From Beroe forskalii (lineage: Eukaryota > Ctenophora > Nuda > Beroida > Beroidae): a stretch of 64,000 nt of DNA. This document shows, piece by piece, positions 33,489 to 43,806 of this stretch. The notes below the pieces were generated by a model. That model was not told the origin of the DNA. It saw only the letters and a program-made list of their open reading frames with translations, and ran no database searches. Each line of letters begins with the position of its first letter. Position 1 is the first letter of the stretch. A program made the translations under genes and the position numbers. The stretch is from assembly GCA_011033025.1 (NCBI GenBank), contig WFMF01000012.1, positions 62,001-126,000 of the forward strand. The letters are read 5' to 3'.

Positions 33489-34350
33489 TGTGGAGGGGAG
33501 GGGACAGTTATTGTTAAAAAACAATAAGGCTACAGCATAGAGAAACCTGCTGCCGGCTATATTTCTTTTTGTTCTCAGTAATGTGCTTACAAATTTCTCA
33601 AAACTTCTACCCGGAGTACTAATTAACTTTGCCCTGGATAGAAAACAGCAATTTGTAAACTGTTAAAATTAATTAGAGTTTTTTACTCTGGAACAAATTT
33701 GATGAATAGCAAACTTTTGAGACGCCCCTAAAATAGCTTGCTGGTCAGTTTCCAAACAATAATGGAATTCTGTTCTAACTTTAATTATCTTTGAGATGAT
33801 TCAACTCTGATTGAAACAAGCTAATTGAAACATCTGTTCAACTTCTAAGTAAATGGAACACAAAACTTTTTAATCAAGTTGGACTCAAATCAATAAAATT
33901 TAGAGTAATTCACTCGTAGTGTGGAGGGTGGCGGTTATTGTAAAATAAAAAAACAATAAGGCTACAGAATAAAGATATCTGCTGCCGGTTATATTTCTTT
34001 TTGTTCTCAGTAATGTGCTTACGAATTTCTTAAAACTTCTACCCGGAGTATTAATTAACTTTGCCCTGGATAGAAAACAGCAATTTGTAAACTGTTAAAT
34101 TAATTAGAGTTTTTTACTCTGGAACAAATTTAATGAATAGCAAACTTTTGAGACGCCCATGAAATAGCTTGCTGGTCAGTTTCCAAGCACTAATGGAATT
34201 CTGCCCTAACTTTAATTATCTTTGAGATGGTCAGACTCTGTTTCATTGAAAAAAGCTAATTGAAACATTTGTTCAAATTCTATGTGAACGGACACACAAT
34301 AACAAATTAATTAAGTTGGGTTCAAATCAATGAAATCTAATTAATTCGCT
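33489..34350 (+). repeat. 431-bp direct repeat, two copies
   Basis: 33489-33919 and 33920-34350 are about 85-90 percent identical by eye. Each starts TGTGGAGGG, then ACAATAAGGCTACAG, CTGCTGCCGG.TATATTTCTT, TGGAACAAATTT and ACTTTAATTATCTTTGAGAT. They lie immediately upstream of the first gene of the cassette and could act as a promoter/enhancer or be the remains of a terminal repeat. No inverted partner is seen at the right side. Confidence 0.85.
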
Positions 34351-34542
34351 CGGAATCTTGGAGACCTGAGGTTCTGCTGCACTATAAAATAAGCCACACT
34401 GCTTGCCGTTCATTACTTGATCAAGTTGATCCAGCCCTTCTGTCCCACAGCCATTCATACTTTCATAATTTATCATTTATTTTTCATGAATTTTTCAAAA
34501 TTTTAAACTAAATTTTATGATATCAAATTTACTTTTAAGAAC

Positions 34543-35635
34543 ATGGCAGATAGTAAGCTAACAAGAAGAGTTAAAGGCCGTTGTTTAGATACTCGTGTGA
34601 AAGACACGTTGAACAAGAAGGGAAATGTAATACAATACCTGATCATCAATGAAATGGATCATAATGATGTTATCGTAGCCACTACGTTCGCCCCGCCTCT
34701 CAATGTAGGTTTTTTAGTTAATATTTCATCGGAGGGTTTATATATAATATATAATTGCGACGTGTGTGCAATTATACAGATAAGATTTAGATTATCATGA
34801 ATTCTGGGAGTTATCGTTATTGGTATAGATACAATATCATAAAAATACCTCCCCCCTCCACAGATAATACTAGGAAATCTTTACTGGTTCGTAATACAAA
34901 CGATGAAATCTGGGGACAAAGAGTATAAGAACATCGTGTGGACAACTCCGGTAGGTAAATCTAGAATACATACCACATCACTAACATCAACTGAATCTGA
35001 CTTTATCAGTTATGAGACGATAGTTTGGTCAAGTTGTGTAAGTACAGGTTAAACACGTCAGAGCATGTTAAAAATCGTATTACATTTTGATGTCCTTTGT
35101 TAATGAACATGAAGTGCTGCCAACAGGCGGTCAGAGGACTGCTACCTTACTCTGGTATTCTACCTAAATATTGCACAATTCACATGCTTATATCTATACA
35201 TTAACTTATGAGAATAAATCAATCCAGATTACCGAGGACCCAGCTGCTAACGACTGTGATTCTGACATTGTAACTGAGGAGCCATTGTCTATTGTTAATA
35301 AAGAGAGAGATGTGAGACGTACTGCACCAGCAAGGGTTATTGAGGTTGGTAAGACACCTGCAAACACCCCACAACACCCTGCAACGAGTGGAAAGCAGCG
35401 CTCAGGGAAGAGGCTGCCTGAACCTGCTGGTAAGAGGCTGCCTGAATCTTCTTCGTCAACGAACATAGCTCAACCAAAAGCACATGGAATCTCGTTGGGG
35501 AAGATTCTACAAGCATCAGCTGAGGACGTACAATGTGCTAAAAAACCTGTTAAACGAGCAAGGAAAGTGAAAGCTGAGTCTCAACCAAGCTCCTTAGAGG
35601 ATTTGACTCAATACCTCTTTGGAGGTGCTGAATAA
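34543..35635 (+). CDS. Three-exon basic-tailed protein, possibly ssDNA-binding (247 aa)
   Basis: Proposed exons 34543-34704, 34864-35037 and 35228-35635, all phase 0. Donors are AAT/GTAGGT and TGT/GTAAGT; acceptors are CTCCACAG and CAATCCAG. Residues 1-112 alternate beta-like hydrophobic stretches (VIQYLIINEM, DVIVATTF, ILGNLYWFVIQTM) as in OB-fold or similar small beta domains. Residues about 120-230 are disordered, rich in Pro, Ser, Lys and Arg (SGKQRSGKRLPEPAGKRLPE, KKPVKRARKVK). The last residues LEDLTQYLFGGAE form an acidic/hydrophobic tip like that of single-stranded DNA-binding proteins. I infer a replication partner of the polymerase encoded downstream on the same strand; the fold is not proven. 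Exon 2 could alternatively end at 34950 (CCG/GTAGGT), shortening it by 29 residues. Confidence 0.55.
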
Positions 35636-36148
35636 ACTGTCTTGCAATTCATAGGTTCTTGGCTGTCTAGGAATGGGATGAATGATTTTAATTCGTTATA
35701 TAATGAATGAACAACATACAATCTTAAATATACCAGTTTTATTGATTCAACTGATTGAATGATTAAAAGTATGAAATACGCACAAAAATCGAATACAAAA
35801 AAATCGAAGAAAATACATAAAAGTCGAAGAAAAGTTTAATTTGAATCCATTGAATTAACTTCATGTGAAGGTCAAGTGAAAAAAATGAATTATACACAAA
35901 TGTAATATTCACGATACAATATACACAATATACACAATACAATATACAATTATACACAATACAATATACAAAAGTCTAAATTTGAATTTGAATTCAATGA
36001 GTATGAAAAACCGAATTAAATTCATGTAGAATCAAGTCTCGCTTAGCGTTTTAGCCCTTGGCTGGCACTATGATCCTCTGTTTATGAACATGGACTGCTG
36101 TCGAGGGGCTTTCAGAGGACTGCTGTCTTGCACTGGTATTCTACTTAA
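35105..36148 (+). repeat. Direct repeat pair around exon 3
   Basis: A ~60-bp block GTCAGAGGACTGCT...CTGGTATTCTACCTAAA occurs at about 35105-35168 (intron 2) and 36084-36147. Both copies read (A)(V/F)RGLL...GIL in one frame, but the second soon meets a stop. It may be a duplicated unused exon. Confidence 0.55.
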
Positions 36149-37010
36149 ATTATGAATTATGAACAAATATTCAAAGTATTGAATCATATGCAATAAAATA
36201 CACAAAATCGAAGAATGAACAGAATGAATATAATACAAAATGAATATAATACAAAATGAATTAAATGAATTTGATAAATGCGGGAAATGCGGAAAATCCA
36301 ACCCAGAATGTGGTCTTGATAAATTTCTCCCAATTGGGCAGCTATTTAGGCCATAGCGATTGAAATTTGTCATGAGATGTTGGTAATGCATGTTTGTTGG
36401 CCTCTGTGAACTGTGTTTTACTGATAGCCACATGAAAAGGTAAAAGCGAGTATTCTCGCATATTAATCTAGCTGATTTGCTACCTCGTAACTACGATCGC
36501 CATCCTATTGTATTTCAATGCCATATATTCGCCTAGTTCATGAGCAACTGTCACACCATAGCTACAATACTTCGTCTTGAACCTAACTGCATAAAAATTG
36601 ATTAAAGCCTCTTTTTATAACAATCTTTTGATCCACAGCAAATTCAGTCTAGAACTTGAATTCCATTCAGGTGAGAGTTCTCACCATAAAAATAGAAAAC
36701 CATGTAAAAACACAAAGAAACAAACAATTATACAAGTAATATTTGAATAACAGACAAACAATTACAAATGAGCGAGAGAGCAGTAGTTGCCAATTGTAAA
36801 TAGGCGTTCTATTTCATTTATGTATCATTACAGATCATAATAATGGAGTTGCTCCCACCCGCCTTCTGATGTTGATGACTTAATGAACATAGAAACAATA
36901 AAAAATGAAATGAAGTTAAGTTGAAATACATGAGTTACAGAATGAAAACTAAGCTTTAGAATGAATTATGTAATGAGATATATTGAAGAATTACTCAATG
37001 ATAACATAAT
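35640..37010. other. AT-rich intergenic stretch of the cassette
   Basis: Simple-sequence-rich (ATACACAATACAATATACAA runs near 35910-35970 and GAATATAATACAAAAT repeats near 36225-36255). The 121-codon minus frame at 36068-36433 is low-complexity and unconvincing. I see no supported gene. Confidence 0.5.
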
Positions 37011-37013
37011 AGC

Positions 37014-37762
37014 ATGTCACTTTTGGTTGATGTAAAGAGCGCTCTCAATACATTCTATGAGTTTAAATTCGAGAATGAAGAGGATGATGGCATTGCTGAG
37101 GGTTTGGAAACTTTTCTGCAAACATTGGAGGAGCTGCTGAATCATACCGTAAATAAATTGGAGTGTTTCAAATTCTACGTGGTCGCAACAGGACTTTTTA
37201 AGGTACAGTCTCTCCTGATCGTATCCTATTCAAGACTACACACCATAATACATCAATGCTGTAATCTGATCATTCTGTTTAGTTAGTAGGCAAAAAATTC
37301 TAAATTATTAAAGAAATTATCGAATTTATTTGATTATGTGAATAATTATCACAAAATGAAACAAAAATTTGAAACTTGATGATTATTGCAGAAAAATGCT
37401 GATCTGCAAAGTCCTGTGAAGGAGTTTGGTTTTAGAACTAGGTGCAACGTCTGTCTACAGTCTGATAATGTTAATGATATAATCACTGCCTCCAGACAAA
37501 AAATTATGACATCCTTCGAGAGCTTCGAAAGTCAAGGTGTGTAGTACTCTACTTCACTCTCGCAACGAGTTGAAAACTATGCCTTCCTAACAATAGCTTG
37601 GGCCTTGCTGTAGTATATAGTACTCTATATAAAAGTTAGAAATTGAAGATTTGAATTACCGTCATTAAACTGTTATGGTTTACGCATATTTCAGGCAGTG
37701 GATGGGTGTTTCATGGATGGAAGAACTTTCTAGTGAAAATAATTCGTTGGACTCCTTCATAA
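37014..37762 (+). CDS. Three-exon gene resembling the polymerase N-terminal region
   Basis: Exons 37014-37202, 37392-37536 and 37695-37762 join in frame to 133 codons, with GT-AG borders (AAG/GTACAG, TTGCAG; CAAG/GTGTGT, TTTCAG). Exon 1 is acidic and helical (FENEEDDGIAEGLETFLQTL). Exon 2 has a CNVC pair. Exon 3 reads GSGWVFHGWKNFLVKIIRWT. In Polinton/adintovirus-type and related invertebrate polymerases a GSGW...KI.KY.P segment directly precedes the SYIP.P region found at the start of the next gene here (NYIPTPERF). I therefore suspect these are the first exons of the polymerase gene, with the join to 38211 unresolved: a TAA follows exon 3 and no clear phase-compatible donor is seen. It could also be an independent small protein. 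Confidence 0.5.
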
Positions 37763-37974
37763 TGGCAATGCGACATAGAATTGTAATCTAATTTTAATAA
37801 ATCTAAGACAATTTTGAAACTTTCATTCGTGTACATAGCGCTTGAGCTCTAATTCTTATGGATATAAAACTCAGCTTCTCCTCCTAATATGAGTCAATGC
37901 ATAACTCAACTCTGTCCCATAATTGTAATATAAAGTTATATCATAGTTGCGTGTGTGAAATAGGCATTTCTATA

Positions 37975-38135
37975 ATGATTCATCAACATGTGGATATAAA
38001 TGTGTAAATTCGTCTATTGTTTTGGTATGACTGTTAAAATTATTGCCAAACCCATAGCTCTTGTGTAAATTCGCCTATTGTGTTGGTATGACCTTTAGGG
38101 CGTTAGAATTATTGCCAAACCCATAGCTCTTGTGA
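37975..38135 (+). repeat. ~75-bp tandem duplication
   Basis: GTGTAAATTCG.CTATTGT.TTGGTATGAC followed by AATTATTGCCAAACCCATAG occurs twice just upstream of the polymerase start. It may be an intron or promoter segment. Confidence 0.8.
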
Positions 38136-38210
38136 GAGTTATCAAAAGAGAAAATGTGAATTAATTGTGATCAATTATACATGGTATGCTTCTCGATATT
38201 CGTATTAATC

Positions 38211-41200
38211 ATGGCACCCATTTCTAGTGAGTTCATGGTGTATAATTACATACCAACCCCTGAGAGATTCAAGGGTAGGCGATTCCTGTGTAATGTCAAA
38301 TGCAATGATGGGATGTCCTTTGTATACTGTATCTTGGCATATTTGTTCCCTGTGAAGAATAATGCTGAACGACCTGGAAAATATAAAAAATATTTGAATA
38401 AACTGGATATGGAAGGTATTGATTGCCCTATGCAACTATCTGCAGTACCAGCATTCGAGGAACAGAATGGTATGTCAAACCATAATCAATATAATCAATA
38501 GCCAGTCTGATATATTAGAAATTTGTTAATTTGAACAAAAATATGCAAGTACTACCTATACTAGAAATGAATATGGCTGATCTTTTCAGATATTTCATGC
38601 AATATCTTCAAATATAGCGAGAAGTATCCAACTAATGTGGTTCCTTTATACTTGTCAAAATTTCGTTGTGAGCGTACAGTGAACTTGCTGTATTTGGAAA
38701 AGGGGCAAAAATCTCACTACATTCTCATCAAGTCGTTGGGAGGGTTGCTTAAAGCAAAAGCAAAGAGAAACAAGAAAGCTTTTGTTTGTGACAAATGCCT
38801 CGAACGTTTCTGGTCTGAAAGAAAATATCTACGGCATCAAAGAGCATGTCTTAGTGAAGAAGGTCAGATTATCGTGATGCCCCAGGATGATATCCTCAAA
38901 TTCAAAAACGTTCAATATAGATTCCCAAATATAGCTACAATCTATGCGGATTGGGAGGCAATTCAGCCTCGTGTGGAATCTACAGCAAACAACACATCCT
39001 CAACAGAACTTTTGACTACGCATATACCATGTGGGTTTGGGTATAATGTTGTGTCGCCCTACCCAGAACTATGTCGATCTGTGCGTGTATATCGGGGAGA
39101 GGACTGTGTTGAGAAGTTTCTGGATGCTATGGATTTAGAGTATGAACGATTCCGTCCATACTTTTATAATGTAACTCCCATCAAAATGACTGTGGCAGAT
39201 AAGATAAACCATAGGAATGCGAAATCATGCTCAATGTGCTTGAAACCCTTTGTTGTTGGGGACATAGTGTGTGCTGATCACGATCATGTTAATGGCGATT
39301 ATAGAGGTGCAGCACACAGGAAATGCAACTTAGATGCCAAGCTGCAGAAAAGAATGATCATCTACATGCACAATGCTAAAGGGTTAGTATAAATGCATGA
39401 ATGCATGCATCTACAAGCTATGACTTTGATATTTCCTCAGCCATCAAGAGTTTCAAGCATAAACTATAATCCATTTACAAAAATCCATGTATGTGATGTC
39501 GAATCACATTTCAGGTATGATAATCATTTTATCATCAAAGCTATGGCCCGACGGTATGGGACAGCTAAAATAAGTCTCCTAGCCAATACCAAAGAGAAGT
39601 ACACTAGGATCAAAACACCCAAGTTCTTTGTGCATGACTCTTATGCTCACTTGAGTGACAAATTGGATAGCTTGGCCAGCAACTTAAAAGATAAGGGTAC
39701 TGAGTATTTTCATTTGGTTAGGAATGAGTTCCCTGAAGACGACAAATTCGATGCATGCATTCAGAAACTAATCTACCCATATTCTTACATGGACAGTTTT
39801 GAAAAGTTTTCTGAACCCATACCTGGTCCAGATGCATTCTATAACGATTTGTCCGATGAACCAATTGAACAAACAGAGTATGATCGTTTGTTGAGAGCAT
39901 GTAGGACATTTTCTATAGAGAATATGGGACAGCTACATGACTTATATCTTACAATAGATGTATTGATATTAGCATCCGTGTTCGAGTTCTATAGAAGCAT
40001 GGGTATGAGTGAATACGGTCTAGACCCTGCCTTCTATGTGTCCTCCCCGTCATTCAGTTTTGATGCAATGCTTTTCAAAACTGATGTAGAATTGGAGCTG
40101 ATCAAAGATGAAGAAATCTATAATTTTATAGACTCGGGTATGAGAGGTGAGTTTCCAGAACTTTACAATGAGACCTATTGAGTTTGGAGTTCTAGAATAC
40201 TTGCTAATAAGTTTATCAATGTAGTTGCTAAAGTCATGTACATAGTATACATTGTACACCATCCTTTCAGGAGGAGTCAGTACCATATACAAGCGTTCAG
40301 CTTCCTCAAACTGTACTGAAATGAGCAACTTTAATCCAGAAACACGACCCTCAACAATTTGGTACACAGATTGTAATAATCTGTATGGGTTTATAATGAT
40401 GAAAAAGTTGCCTCAGAAAGGTATTGTTTGGATGGCTCAAGAGGAAATTTCTGGATTTGATCCGCTTCTCTATCATGAAGATTCTGAGATCGGCTACATA
40501 TTAGAGGTTTAAAACAAGCTAATCACTCATATTTCACAAAACTTCTTATCCATACATTACAAAATATGACAATTACGCATCTATTCAAGCAAAAAGAACT
40601 TAGTTTTGCATTTTCCAGGTTGATCTCGAGTATCCAACCTATCTACATGATGATCATAAGGATCAACCTCTAGCCCCAGAGTCACTGGAAATAACCAGAG
40701 ACATGCTATGTGAACATGCCAGGAACTTTCTGGAAAAATATGATATCAAGTATACAACTCAGACCAGATTGACCCAAACCCTCTATGATAAGACAAATTA
40801 TGTCTTACATATCAATAACCTGAAGTTTTATGTCGAGCAAGGATTAATTCTTAAAAAGATTCATCGTGGCATTAAATTCATTCAGCGAAGCTGGTTAAAG
40901 CCATATATAGAGTTGAATACAGAGAAACGAGTGATGGCAACCAGTGCATTTGAAAAATCATTTTTCAAATTACTTGTAAACTCCATCTACGGTAAATGTT
41001 TGGAGAATGTCAGGAAATATCGTGACATCAAGATTGTCACAAATGAATTCTTTGCTCAACGATATGGGAATAAGAGCAGATTGAAGTCATTCACAATTCT
41101 TGATGATGATCTGGTAGCTGTAGATCTTCAGAAAGAAGAGGTCAAACTCTCTAAACCCGTGTTTGCTGGCATGGTTAGTGTCATTTAAAACTCCTGACAT

Positions 41201-41994
41201 TCTTAATTATTTTTTGGTGTTCCACAAGGTTTGATCTTAGCCCCACTTAGTGAATCATTAGCAACATATTTCCACTAACCTCACAGAGTGGAGGTTTCAT
41301 TCATTCACTTTTACATATTATTTTCAGACTGTTTTGGAACTCAGCAAGTTACATATGTATCAGTTTCATTACTTGGTAATGAAGCCAACCTTTAAAAATA
41401 ACCTCGAGATATGTATGATGGATACCGACTCCTTCCTGTATCAAATATACTCTGCTGACATAACACCAGAACTTGAGAGGCTACACAATTTCATGGACTT
41501 CTCCAATTACGATAAATCACACCACTTGTTCTCGGAGCATAATAAGAACAAGCCAGGAAGGTATATAATTCAACTTATCAATTTTTCACACGCAAATTCT
41601 CAATTTCAACTGATTCACATTACAAGGTCTGATTTCAATCACAAATCAATATTTCCTCAGATTTAAGGATGAGGCCAAGGGTGACTGCATACATCAATAC
41701 ATTGGGCTACACTCCAAATGCTACTCACTAGTTACTGAATCATACCAGAAAATGGCTGCAGCTGGTGTGAAGAAGTGTAGACAGCATCTCCTAAAACATC
41801 ACAAATTTGCAGAGACCATGTTTGAATTTTCCAGAATGCATATTAAACAAAAGACAATAACATCAAGGGCTCATGAACTGTTTACCCAAGAGCAGGAGAA
41901 AATTGGTCTAAGTGCTCTTGATATCAAACGCATTATTCTCCCTGATGGGATAAATACAGCTCCCTATGGACATTTTCAGTACGATGAGTCTTGA
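38211..41994 (+). CDS. Protein-primed family B DNA polymerase, seven exons, 1013 aa
   Basis: Exons 38211-38469, 38590-39382, 39515-40146, 40271-40506, 40619-41173, 41328-41560 and 41661-41994 total 3042 nt and join without stop or frameshift. Introns are 100-154 bp, GT-AG, with TTTCAG/TTCCAG/CCTCAG acceptors. Residues about 153-173 form a C2HC zinc finger (CDKC...H....C). Exo I is YADWE (D207, E209), Exo II KGYDNHF (D353), Exo III YSYMD (D444). An HNH/endonuclease VII-type motif (CSMC...DHDHVNG.YRGAAH..CN) sits at 300-333. Polymerase motif A is DCNNLYG (D595), motif B KLLVNSIYG (757-765), motif C MDTDS (857-859). These are Polinton/adintovirus-type DNA_pol_B_2 features and every catalytic residue is kept. 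The 3' exon ends like family members. The start may be earlier (38181), or exons at 37014-37762 may belong to it. Introns are unusual for this family and imply nuclear transcription and splicing. Confidence 0.9.
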
Positions 41995-42175
41995 AAATTT
42001 TTAACAAGAAATTATTGGAAAGATTTTGTGTCAGAATGTTTTGTAATTTTGTATTTTTATACTTTTTCAAATGAAAACTATCATTTTTGTAAAATGGTAA
42101 ATTAATAACTGACACAAAGTTCATGCAAATTAAATAACTAACACAAAGTTCATGCAAATTAAATAAGTGTCTCTT

Positions 42176-42616
42176 TCACATATTCAGAAATTTTTTCACA
42201 GCTAGAGCCTTTGCTTTAGCACAGTATCTGGGGTTGTGGGAACGGAAACATTTCGGATCAGGGAGTTGGTCTGGCATCTGATAACCTTGAATCTGCACAT
42301 TCTCAATGGATGTGGTGGGTAGGAACCTCTGTAGGAACTTCACAGCAACATCACTGTATGTGAAGATTCTCAGGTCCTTGACCTTATCCAGTATGTCTGG
42401 AATCAATGAGTACGGGACATCCCCATCCTCATATGATAAGTTACTCAGATGCTCAGTTGTGTATCTGACTGTCTTCTTTGCAAGATCAGACAGATAACCA
42501 TCTGGTTTCTTCAGGAGGAAATGGTTGTATTCGTCATTTGGGTAAATGATACACAGTTCCTTAAGCACAAACTGCCCGGGGAGAGTGTAGCCGTCCAGTC
42601 CGATGATCACGCTCAT
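42176..42616 (-). CDS. Nuclease-like protein of polymerase-bearing elements (146 aa)
   Basis: Intronless frame from MSVIIGLDGYTLPGQF to a stop at 42176. It follows a pattern common to a protein family that accompanies protein-primed polymerases in invertebrate genomes: an initial I.....G.....F..KEL segment, a FLLKKP motif, a Y....H.L.Y..G.VPYS block (EDGDVPYSLIPDIL), a V..FL segment, and a C-terminal C...HNPRYCAKAKALAVKKFL. The overall shape recalls DEDD-type exonuclease folds, but only one early acidic residue (D8) is obvious, so nuclease activity is uncertain. It converges on the polymerase gene with about 180 bp between stop codons. Confidence 0.6.
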   Translation of the reverse strand: MSVIIGLDGYTLPGQFVLKELCIIYPNDEYNHFLLKKPDGYLSDLAKKTVRYTTEHLSNLSYEDGDVPYSLIPDILDKVKDLRIFTYSDVAVKFLQRFLPTTSIENVQIQGYQMPDQLPDPKCFRSHNPRYCAKAKALAVKKFLNM

Positions 42617-42692
42617 ATTTAGTTCTTGGGTTCAGTCAGCGAAAGAAAAACGGTAAAGTGGAAGTGGTGAAAAAGTTGTGGATACCTCTAAT

Positions 42693-43115
42693 TTATATCC
42701 TCAAGTCACGTGCTTTTTTCTTTTTCTTTTGTTCGCTGAAGGCTTCTGCTACATAGCTATCTATGCCTTCTGTGATGTACCTACCATAGTACAGAGTCTC
42801 TGCATTAGATGTCAATAGGAAGTGTCTAGCAACATTGAGATAAATCATTTTATCTTTTTCCAAATCATTGCTGTGGGGCAGTTTTTTTTCAAATTTAGTA
42901 TACAATGCTGTTATACTGGTCAGTAGATCTCCTCTTATTTCCTCATAATATTTTCGTAACTTATCTAAAAGTGACATTTGCTGGTGAAGGTGAAGCAGAG
43001 CACTATTCATTGTATCTCTGCAACCTGGGCAATCATCTTGACTACGCTTAAGGGCATCTCTGACAAAGTTCTCAGATAAGAATCCCAACCAACTGTCATT
43101 GTAATAGAATGTCAT
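42693..43115 (-). CDS. DDCPGC-motif protein (140 aa)
   Basis: Intronless frame beginning MTFYYNDSWLGFLSENF. It has a DDCPGC motif at about residues 27-32, then a long helical region (LLHLHQQMSLLDKLRKYYEE) and a basic C-terminus (EQKKKKKARDLRI). Small proteins with a (D)DC.GC motif are found next to the nuclease-like family in polymerase-bearing invertebrate elements, which fits the neighbour 76 bp away on the same strand. The function is unknown. It may be a DNA- or capsid-associated protein, but I cannot support either. Confidence 0.5.
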   Translation of the reverse strand: MTFYYNDSWLGFLSENFVRDALKRSQDDCPGCRDTMNSALLHLHQQMSLLDKLRKYYEEIRGDLLTSITALYTKFEKKLPHSNDLEKDKMIYLNVARHFLLTSNAETLYYGRYITEGIDSYVAEAFSEQKKKKKARDLRI

Positions 43116-43314
43116 GATTTCACCAAAATGATAGAGATAGAAGTGACTATTTTACATCAGGATATGTGCTATATACTATTTCTTTTTGGACATACTATCC
43201 AACTTTGCCAATGTTTTGGTTAGTGTAGTCCCACATCTTTTTGAAACAAGATCTCTTTCATTACCCTCCTGTGCATAAAAGTTCTTTAATGACTTTGCAA
43301 AAAGTGTCATCATG

Positions 43315-43512
43315 TTATGCCCCCTGCTCATTGCTTGCAACAGGATTTGGGTTAGAAATTTTTAAGTTATTCATGGAGACATATTCGTTTTCGATTGAGA
43401 GTTTCAATTTGATACTATTCAAAAACTCAGCTATGCTATGTACATCAGCCTTCAGTACAAAAACTACTGCAACCATTATCAGTATGAGATACCCATAGTT
43501 AATATCATTCAT
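43315..43512 (-). CDS. Small single-span membrane protein (65 aa)
   Basis: MNDINYGYLILIMVAVVFVL gives one N-terminal hydrophobic helix (residues 7-20 or so), followed by a soluble helical segment and a polar tail ending SNEQGA. It has the same orientation as the two preceding genes. Its ATG is only a few bases from the start of the satellite-like inverted repeat arm at 43517, so the gene cassette ends here. It is unrecognised and could be spurious. Confidence 0.35.
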   Translation of the reverse strand: MNDINYGYLILIMVAVVFVLKADVHSIAEFLNSIKLKLSIENEYVSMNNLKISNPNPVASNEQGA

Positions 43513-43516
43513 TTCA

Positions 43517-43806
43517 ACGACTTGATGAAAACATTTGCCCTAAGATGGTTCAGAAGAGTTATGGGCGAAAAGTGATTTTTCTTGGTACCCGCAAGGCATA
43601 CTAGCAGTAAGCAGAGACGATTTTTGTATCTTGGCCCAGGAAGATCATAGAGGCTTCGTTGAGGGTGCAAAAGAATCGCAATGACCATGTTTATTTGCGA
43701 CTTGTAAATAAAGATATACTCATGAACAGAGGTATGAGCGAACAACTGATTTTTGGGCACCTGTGATGCATAGCACCTACCTCTTGTGCCTCTTTTCCGT
43801 TTCCAA
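43517..43806 (-). repeat. Inverted repeat arm (monomer family M)
   Basis: The reverse complement matches 48343-48612 closely: GAAACGGAAAAGAGGCACAA, TGTTCATGAGTATATCTTTA, CGAAGCCTCTA.GATCTTCCT and AGGGCAAATG. It belongs to a family of related monomers seen tandemly at 48360-49370 and singly elsewhere. Confidence 0.9.

Noticed and set aside
36068..36433. 121-codon minus-strand frame in the polymerase cassette
   Set aside because: The C-terminal half is simple-sequence AT-rich DNA and there is no recognisable domain; kept only as unassigned spacer.
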